NCBI GenBank assembly: GCA_963575745.1 | Contig: CAUYUJ010003557.1 | Location: forward strand, 1-64,000 | Length of the DNA: 64,000 bases | Reading direction: 5' to 3' | Source: Prorocentrum cordatum | Taxonomy: Eukaryota > Sar > Dinophyceae > Prorocentrales > Prorocentraceae | In this document: positions 1 through 64,000 of the stretch, one piece after another | How positions within the stretch are numbered: the first letter of the stretch is position 1 | How the letters are laid out: the number at the start of each line of letters is the position of its first letter | Program-made: the position numbers and the translations under genes | Notes under the pieces: generated by a model | What the model was told of the DNA's origin: nothing | Databases searched by the model: none | Seen by the model: the letters and a program-made list of their open reading frames with translations, nothing else

Positions 1-590
1 GAGGAGGAGGAGGAGTGCGCATAAGGCGCTCACGAGGCGCCCACTGGGCGAAACCTCGGCGGCCTCGGTCGCCGCACGGGGCGCCCGCGGGGTCGCCCCA
101 CGGGGCGTTCCTCGCGCGAGAGACCCTCGGCGGGCTCTCGGCTGGCGCACGGGGCGCCCGCGCGGCGCCCACGGGGCGCCCAGCGTGCTTACCAGCCCCG
201 AACGTATCCCTATCCCTAAGATCGACACGCCAAAAGGCGATGACAATCTCGGGGATTCGCCCTCAAACAAAAAATAAGGGAATCCCTGAGGTTGGCATCG
301 TGATGAGGAGGTGCCCAGCATAGGGATAGGGGATATGTTCCAGGCTGGTAACATGCGGAGTTTCGGCCGACTCGGCCAGCGCACGGGGTGCCGAAGAGGC
401 GCCCACGGGTGTCCGCCAGGCGAAGCCCCAGCGGACCCACTCGATTCCTTATCAAGGGGAGTACGGGACTCTGAGTGCGCAAGCGCTGTTCGGAGAATCG
501 TGGCCGTACCTTTTGAGTGGGTCTCGGGCGAGAGTCCCGACTTGAACAGGAGCCACACAACAAACCGTGCAGCTGTTGCACAAGTTTCCT
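1..590. repeat. GC-rich start with CACGGGGCGCCC repeats
   Basis: Positions 60 to 185 hold several imperfect copies of CACGGGGCGCCC, and 380 to 425 hold further weak copies. No convincing coding frame is seen; the open frames on both strands follow from the high GC content. The MCM exon that should precede exon 1 was not found here. Confidence 0.5.
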
Positions 591-955
591 CTTTTGGCCA
601 TGAAGCGTGCAGACGTCTCAAGCGAGAGCCTCTTTCGGTGATCGCCCGGCCTCCGTCTTTGCAACTGCTTGACGTTTTTAGGATGAGTGTGCCAGGGTAT
701 CGTGGCGAGGGCAGCATTTTGAAAATTATATGCAGTTTATCCTGTGCAGCGGTTTGCACCCTTTAGACGAATGCGCACGGCGCTGAGGCGAGCGCCACAT
801 TTTGAAAACCATCCGCCCTCCGTCCTTCTAGCGGACGGGAGCCTTTCAGCCTTTCAGGCCAATGCGTGAGGCGTTGAGGCGACAGCCACATTTCGGAAAC
901 CAGCTTCAGAGTCAGCAGTGGTGAGGAAGTCTTAGGCGAAACGCACGGTCCGCCC
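590..955 (+). repeat. Dispersed repeat family R-A, 2-4 diverged units
   Basis: Units of about 90 to 100 bases share GCGCTGAGGCGAGCGCCA, CATTTTGAAA and CCGCCCTCCGTC. Similar units occur at about 55,790-56,650 and 58,063-58,205 on the same strand. The end of this copy, with GGTGAGGAAGTC followed by AGGCGA and CGCCCTAC, is nearly repeated at 58,158-58,203. Confidence 0.65.
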
Positions 956-1013
956 TACTAACACTTCAGGTGGTGCGGCGAGGAGAAATTGTTCATAAGG
1001 ATTCGTGATGGAG

Positions 1014-1062
1014 CTGGAGGAGGAGGAGCAGGAGGAGGAGGAGGAGGAGGAGGAGGAGGAGC
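1014..1062 (+). repeat. GAG microsatellite
   Basis: This is a nearly pure GGA/GAG trinucleotide array of about 16 units ending 36 bases before MCM6 exon 1. Confidence 0.95.
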
Positions 1063-1097
1063 CGCGGGGTGGGTCGCGAGAAGTGACCGGCTCGCAG

Positions 1098-58969
<57,872 letters not shown>

Positions 58970-59109
58970 GACCTCCACGAATTTTGAGCCGTCTCGCACT
59001 TCTCCTTCTCCTCCTCCTGATCATCCCAGCGTTTTTGACGTTCTTCCCTCAGCAGCTCTGTGATGGTCCTATGTAAACGCAGCTTCTAAGGCCAGGTGTG
59101 AACTCCTCC

Positions 59110-59405
59110 GGCTCTAGAGCCGGTGGCCCGCGACCCGCGTGGTCTCCCTTACGGTCCATGGTTTCCCGTATTGTCTCCCGCATGGTCTCCCGCAGGGTCT
59201 TCCGCACGGTCTCCCGCGTGGTCCCCCGCGTGGTCCCCCGCGTGGTCTTTCCGTGTGGTCTTCCTCACCGTCTCCCGTCGGGTGTCCTCATCGTGCCTCT
59301 CATGGTCTCTCGTAGTGTCCCCCTTCTGGTCTCCCGTACGTAGGGTCTCCTTCATGGTCTGCCTTGTGGTCTCCCGCAAAGATCCCCCGCATGGTCTCTC
59401 TTTTA
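59110..59405 (+). repeat. 12-bp GGTCTCCCGCAT array
   Basis: About 22 units of GGTCTCCCGCAT-type sequence follow at 11 to 13 bases, with CGT, ACG and TAG variants at the junctions. Confidence 0.92.
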
Positions 59406-59639
59406 TGGTCTTGCACCCCCAGAGTACTCTGTATATCGCACTTCACTCTGCACAGCACTCTCTCTATAGGTGCTCTACATCGCCTCTAAAGAGGCGCTTG
59501 AGTTTAGGGTCTTCTGCCGACGGGCGCAATTTCGAACCATGGTCTGGTGTTGGTTCCTTGTTTTGGAGCTGCAGCGCTCCGCGTCTCTCACCTTCTCGCG
59601 TCCCCCTTCCCTCCTTGTCTTTCCCGTCCGCATGGTTCA

Positions 59640-59990
59640 ACTTCGGGACATCACTCACACGTTTCGTGGCCCCATGGGTAGGTCCACCACGGGCATGACT
59701 GGCACAGCGCACAACGCGCGCCCCCGCCCATTTCGGCACCTCTCGCACGTTTGGTGGCCCCTAGGGGGCTCCACCGAGGGTCCAAATGGCGCAGTGCACA
59801 TGGCGTCCCTCCGCTCATTTCGGCACACTCCTTACACGCCTCGTGGCCCCATAGGGAGCTCTACCGAATACCCAAATGCTAATTTGCACGTGACGCCCTA
59901 CCCCCCCTTCCCCGCTCATTTCGGTACACATCCCCTCGTATGCTTCGTGACCTCATTGAGAGCTCTACCGAATGCCCACATAGCAAATTC
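59640..59990 (-). repeat. 90-bp satellite, four units in reverse orientation
   Basis: The units are reverse complements of the 17.2-18.8 kb satellite: CACGTTTCGTGGCCCCAT, GGGAGCTCTACCGAA and CCCATTTCGGCAC recur at about 88- to 90-base spacing, the last one longer. Confidence 0.88.
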
Positions 59991-60006
59991 TTTACGCTTC
60001 GCGCAT

Positions 60007-60185
60007 CCCCACCAGCCCATCTCACAACAGCAACTCTTGCGAAGCGTGCCGACAGTGGTGTTTTTCAGGCGTGTGTCCGCTTGGCCCCGCATATCTCCCC
60101 TGTTCCTCTTTCGTCCCGCCTCCTTGTACATCCTCCTTGTGGGGGCAGCGGGAGAAGGACGACGCGGAAGAGGAGGGAGAGAAAG
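60007..60185 (+). repeat. Duplicated segment, copy 1
   Basis: CAGCCCATCTCACAACAGCA, GTTTTTCAGGCGTGTGTCCG and CGCCTCCTTGTACATCCTCC recur at 61,857-62,030 with only scattered differences. The pair flanks a region carrying the 25-28-bp satellite. Confidence 0.9.
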
Positions 60186-60239
60186 CGGTGGGAGGCAAGA
60201 GGGACTCAGCGGAGAGGACGATCTCAGCGATGATCTGAA

Positions 60240-60294
60240 CAACGACGACGCAGCCGACGACGACGACGATGTCGACCGCAGCGACGACGACCAT

Positions 60295-60325
<31 letters not shown>

Positions 60326-60350
60326 TCGACGACGACGACGAAGGCGGCGG
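60240..60350. repeat. ACG/GAC microsatellite
   Basis: GACGACG-type units, partly degenerate, precede the 25-28-bp satellite. Confidence 0.92.
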
Positions 60351-60357
60351 TGCGGGC

Positions 60358-60715
60358 CCTCGTTGTGTGAGTCCTTCGGCCCCGTCGTCCTTGTGTGAGT
60401 CTTTCGGGACCCTATTCCTGGTGTGAGTCGCTCGGTGTCCTCGTCGTGGGAGTCGTTCGGGCCCCTCCTCCTGGTGTGAGTCGTTCGGGCTCCTCGTGTT
60501 GTGAGTCGTTCGGGCTCCTCGTGGTGTGACTCGTTCGGGCGCGTCGTCCTGGTGTGAGTCGTTCGGGCCCCTCGTCCTGGTGTGAGTCGTTCGGGCTCTT
60601 CGTGGTGTGAGTCGTTCGGGCCTCTCGTCCTGGTGTGAGTCGGTGGGGCTTCTCGTGGTGTGAGGCGTTTGGGCACCTCGTCCGCGTGCGAGTCGTTCGG
60701 GCCCTTCGTAGTAGG
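60358..60715 (+). repeat. 25-28-bp satellite, block 1
   Basis: Units GTGTGAGTCGTTCGGGC-CCTCGTCCTG (28) and GTGTGAGTCGTTCGGGCTC-TTCGTG (25) alternate. The second block is at 61,740-62,445. It reads open on the minus strand as a short Thr/His/Arg/Asp-rich repeat. Confidence 0.93.
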
Positions 60716-60935
60716 AGTCGTAGTCGTCGTCGAGTCCAGCGATCTCCCCGACCAGCGTCGTCGTTGTTGCCATTCTGGCCTACAGTATTTCAGTGTGGCT
60801 GTGAGCTTCGCTCCGCCTACCAGGGATCCACGATCTTCAGGCTATACTAGTATACACGGCTGTCAGGCTCAAGTTGTAGATTTCTTCAAGGCTTATCACA
60901 GGGTTTCTATGTGTACAAAAGCTGACAATGGACAC
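60716..60935. repeat. Dispersed repeat E, copy 1
   Basis: CCAGCGATCT-CCCGACCAGCG, GAGTGTGGCTGTGAG-TTCGC or AGTGTGGCTGTGAGCTTCGC, and CTATACTAGTATACACGG recur at 62,960-63,050 and, for the last part, at 63,835-63,900 (AGTATTATACACGGTTGTC). Confidence 0.75.
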
Positions 60936-61057
60936 TAGAGTCCGTTGGCGATCCTGCCGTCGCACGTTTCAGAAATGTCATGTTGTCTTGGTTGTTTTGT
61001 TTTCTGTTGAATCAGTTGCGGTCCTGTCTCAAGTTTTGTCTTCAAGAGAGAATTCCC

Positions 61058-61094
<37 letters not shown>

Positions 61095-61290
61095 CCTGCC
61101 TCTCGCTCCGGGCGGTCGTCTTGGCTGCTGGCAGCTGGGCGGCTCTTGGCGGCGTCGGGCCTCCGCTGACTGGTTACAATATGCATGTATGTATATCTTG
61201 TATATGTATGGTGTGTCGACGTATATGTATATATTTACGTATGTACATATATATATACATATATTTATATGTATATATATATAACGGACG
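60936..61290. repeat. ACG run and TATG/TA microsatellite
   Basis: Eleven ACG units lie at 61,061-61,094 and an alternating TATG/TA tract at 61,188-61,284. Confidence 0.92.
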
Positions 61291-61740
61291 CAGTTGAGAG
61301 TCGATGGGGGTGGGGGCCTGGCCCGCGGCCTAGGGCGGGGCCCGAGACTCTGGGACAGGACCCTGGGCCTCATCATCGTAGGATGCTCATCATTCTCATC
61401 ATCGCTATGATGGTGGGGGAGGAGGAGGACAACTACCAACTGCGCGTTGGCGCCACCGCCGCACCCCCGCGCCCGGTTGGCGCACCCGCAGTGCGGCTGC
61501 GGGAGGGGCTGCGCCTCGATTCCGGCAGAGGCGGCTTGCAGGAATGTTTCAATTTTGGCGTCTTGTATAAGCGCCCGAGCGGCCCACCCTTTTTTGGGGG
61601 GCTGGCGGTTCACGGGGGAGGAGGAGACCATCATCATCCCCCCTGCCGCGTTCGCCTTCCCTCGACGACGATGTCGACGACTTCCCACGTTCTGGCTGAA
61701 AGGCGGGCCCAATTTCCCTCGTTCGGGCCGCTTGTTTTCT
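61291..61740. other. Unclassified sequence
   Basis: No gene or repeat is recognised. Confidence 0.4.
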
Positions 61741-62445
61741 GGGGGGTGTTCTCGGAGTCGTTCGGGCCGTTCGTTCGTATGTGCATGCTTCTGGAGTTTT
61801 CTGCGCGTCGTTCGGGCCGCTCGTCCTGGTGTGAGTCGTTCGGGCCCCTCCTCTCCAGCCCATCTCACAGCAGCAACTCTCGCGAAGCATGCCGACAGTT
61901 GTGTTTTTCAGGCGTGTGTCCGCAGGGCCCCGCATATCTCCCCTGTTCCTCCTTCCTCCCGCCTCCTTGTACATCCTCCTTGTGGGGGGGGCGGGAGAAG
62001 GGCGAGGCGAAGGGGGAGGGGGAGAAAGCGCTCCTCGTGGTTTGAGTCGTTTGGGGTTTCTCGTCCTGGTATGAGTCGTTCGGGCCCTTCTTCCTGGTGT
62101 GAGTCGTTCGGGCTCTTCGTTGTGTGAGTCGTTCGGGCTCTTCGTCCTGGTGTGAGTCGTTCGGGCGCTCGTGGTGCGAGTTGTTCGGGCCCGTCGTCCT
62201 GGTGTGAATCGTTCGGGCCCCCCCCTCCTAGTGTGACTCGTTTGGGCTCCTCGTGGTGTGAGTCGTTCGGGGCCCGCGTCGTGGTGTGAGTCCTTCGGGC
62301 TCTTCGTGGTGTGAGTCGTTCGGGCGCATCGTCTTGGTGTGAGTCCTTCGGGCCCCTTCTTGTGGTGTGAGTCGTTCGGCCTCTTCGTGGTGTGAGTCGT
62401 TCGGGCCCCTCGTCCTGATGTGAGTCGTTCGGGCTCTTCGTGGGG
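61740..62445 (+). repeat. 25-28-bp satellite, block 2, with the duplicated segment
   Basis: Units of GTGTGAGTCGTTCGGGC are interrupted at 61,857-62,030 by copy 2 of the duplicated segment. The unit sequence and orientation match block 1, so a segment of about 1.9 kb was probably duplicated. Confidence 0.92.
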
Positions 62446-62722
62446 CCCCATGGGGGCCTCTTGGAGCGTCGTGTGGCATCTTTTGGAGGCCTCTTGGGGG
62501 GAACCTCTTGGGGGCCTCTTGGGGCGTCGTGGGCCTCCTGGGGACCTCTTGGGGGCCTCTTGGGGGCCTCTTGGGGCCTCGTGGGGCCTCTTGGGGACCT
62601 CTTGGGGTCCTCTTGGGAGCCTCTTCGGGCCGCTTGGCGGCGTCTGGGGGGCCTCTTGGAGGCCTCTTGGGAGCCTCCGGGGGGCCTCTTGGGGCCATCT
62701 TGGGGCCTCTTGCGACCTCCGC
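62445..62722 (+). repeat. CTTGGGGCCTC short-period array
   Basis: GGCCTCTTGGGG-type units of about 10 to 12 bases directly follow the satellite. They are like the arrays in repeat C, but no tail follows. Confidence 0.88.
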
Positions 62723-62724
62723 AG

Positions 62725-62760
62725 AAGCGCGAAGGAGAGCTGCCCCCTGAGAAGGACATG
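62725..62760 (+). CDS. Possible further MCM6 exon (36 nt)
   Basis: The sequence CTCCGCAG, then an open 36-base segment encoding KREGELPPEKDM, then GTGAGC looks like a classical exon with both splice sites. Phase 0 would fit after exon 9. The peptide could belong to the linker or winged-helix part of MCM6 but carries no diagnostic motif, and its donor is GT while most others here are GC. It sits at the end of a CTTGGGGCC array. Confidence 0.33.
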
Positions 62761-62789
62761 GTGAGCCCAAAACCCTAGTAAAATCAATG

Positions 62790-62945
62790 CGTGGGGTGGA
62801 GCAGGAGGAAGAGCAGCAGTGGTACGATGGGTGGTAGCAGCAGTAGTTGTAGTAGACTTCGTAGTAGCAGTACTAGTAGTAGTGGGAGTAGTAATAGTAG
62901 GAGTCGTCGTAGTATTCGTAGTAGTCGTTGTAGTACATGACTGAG
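62790..62945. repeat. AGT/GTA-rich trinucleotide tract
   Basis: Degenerate GTAGTA and GTCGTAG units, weaker than the array at 19.1 kb. Confidence 0.8.
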
Positions 62946-64000
62946 GGCGGTCGTCGTCGAAACCAGCGATCTTTCCCGACCAGCGTTGTTGTCGTTGCCA
63001 GTCTGGCTTCTAGTATTGGAGTGTGGCTGTGAGTTTCGCTCCGCCGACCCGCAACGCATGCGCCGACTGTGTTTTTTGGCACGAGGTGGCTTGTGTGCGC
63101 CAATGCCGCACGTAGCCCAGCATCGCTACGAGATCTCCCTTTTTGCATCTCATGTGAGTCATATTCTTCTCCATTCGCCCCGCGTTCGTGTCAGCAGGTC
63201 GTCGTGGCGGTTAGCGCTCGGCGACGTGCAGGCACGGCGGTCAGCGCGAGATGTCTCGGAGACGCGCCACTTTCGAGATCTTATCCGCAGGATCCATCGT
63301 CATTGCGGCATCAGATCATTGATTCCCCTTCCCACCTTTACACGCATGTATTCAATGCAGACGCACGCATGCATCAAAGGCGGTCCGACACACGTCAATA
63401 ATGCACAGAAAGACATGCATAGAAGTTCAACGTTGTCCTCTGCCTCTTCCCAAGAGAGTAAGAGTGGTGCGCCAGTTTTCTTGCGGATGTTGAGTAGGCA
63501 CATGTGGAGGTCTGGGAGTCGTCGTCCCAAGTGTCGTTTGCCGCGCTCGTGTGCAGGTGACGCGTGGAGCGTTACGCAACGTGTGGGCTGAAGTGGTTCG
63601 CTTTGCCTTCTGGAAAGACGGGACTGAGTCGATTTAGGTAGAATGCTCTTCGTAGTCGTGCAGGAGTACAGTGTGCTGAGAGATCTTGCAGGTATGCAAG
63701 AGCTCGAGACTCTCAACGTGACTGTCGGCGTATCCCGTCGCAGTCCATGTAGTGGATCGAAGCTTATCGTGCCTCCGGGTGTCCAGGGGCCTGGGTGCTA
63801 GTTCTATGGTGTGGCAGATGTTCCGATTGTCAGGATATAGTATTATACACGGTTGTCCTTGGTGCAGTTCCAGGTAACTTCCAAGGTTCCCACAGGGTGA
63901 GTCGATGGGGTTTCCCGCGGCGTGCGCAGTTCGGGCTACAGGGGCTAGTGGGAGTCGGTCGAGCCTTTCTGTGTGTGCGTGGTTCGGGGCACTGCCGAAG
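62946..64000. other. Dispersed repeat E copies and unclassified sequence
   Basis: Repeat E recurs at 62,960-63,055 and 63,835-63,900. A plus-strand frame at 63,641-63,798 (MLFVVVQEYSVLRDLAGMQE...) is open but has no recognised family. No MCM6 winged-helix exon was found. Confidence 0.4.

Noticed and set aside
58985-59075. Minus-strand coiled-coil peptide (TITELLREERQKRWDDQEEE)
   Set aside because: It reads well but is only about 30 residues, runs antisense into MCM6 exon 9 and has no continuation.
61549-62787. 412-residue Thr/His/Arg repeat ORF on the minus strand
   Set aside because: It is a shadow of the 25-28-bp satellite and the CTTGGGG array.

Overview
ORGANISM. The window looks like nuclear DNA of a dinoflagellate with a very large, repeat-filled genome (a Prorocentrum-like genome would fit; this is inference). 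The evidence is a conserved eukaryotic replication gene cut into tiny exons whose introns mostly start with GC instead of GT, degenerate LINE and copia-like retroelement pieces of the type common in dinoflag­ellates, many long tri- and dinucleotide arrays, and many unrelated satellite families. No rRNA, tRNA, spliced-leader or CRISPR sequence was recognised.

MAIN RESULT. One plus-strand gene runs through almost the whole window: the C-terminal half of the replicative helicase subunit MCM6. Nine exons of about 20 to 155 bases, plus one weaker candidate, lie at 1,098; 8,251; 9,716; 23,785; 24,932; 36,237; 48,052; about 54,596-54,626; 58,925; and perhaps 62,725. Read in order they give consecutive MCM6 motifs: the DQxAIHE segment, AMEQQT, AGIQATLNARTSIL, SAPIMSRFDL (arginine finger), the linker with [39 protein letters not shown] and AKE-AF. 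Reading phase is kept across every junction that can be placed. Introns are about 1.1 to 14 kb, and the ones whose donor is clear start AG|GC. Everything else in the window sits inside these introns.

LAYOUT. 0-3.9 kb: dispersed repeats, exon 1, a 73-bp satellite and a foldback element. 3.9-5.3 and 11.0-14.8 kb: a higher-order satellite with a 12-bp sub-repeat and a conserved core of about 205 bp. 5.49-5.69 kb: a 199-bp foldback element with two internal hairpins. 5.75-7.5 kb: minus-strand coiled-coil gene relic. 8.2-10.4 kb: exons 2 and 3 among GAG and GAT arrays. 15-21 kb: 42-bp and 90-bp satellites, miniature inverted-repeat elements and a TAG array. 21-23.5 kb: CA array. 23.7-25 kb: exons 4 and 5. 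25.4-26.1 kb: GAT array. 26.3-32.3 kb: broken membrane-protein ORF, decayed LINE and an unknown minus-strand gene. 32.3-36 kb: 155-bp satellite, GAT repeats, second 199-bp foldback and CT tracts. 36.2 kb: exon 6. 38-46 kb: decayed coding stretches on both strands and one intact nested ORF. 46-48 kb: short-period array, relic of the first foldback, exon 7. 49-51 kb: minus-strand copia-like gag relic. 51.5-54.5 kb: arrays with about 10.5-bp spacing. 54.6-59 kb: exons 8 and 9 among dispersed repeats. 59-64 kb: several satellites and the last exon candidate.

HOW IT FITS. MCM6 is one of six subunits of the MCM2-7 ring that unwinds DNA at forks. The only other coding material is retroelement debris, two or three frame-broken genes and one intact ORF of unknown function, all apparently intronic. 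The exons are intact and phase-compatible while everything around them is decayed, which suggests the MCM6 gene is functional.
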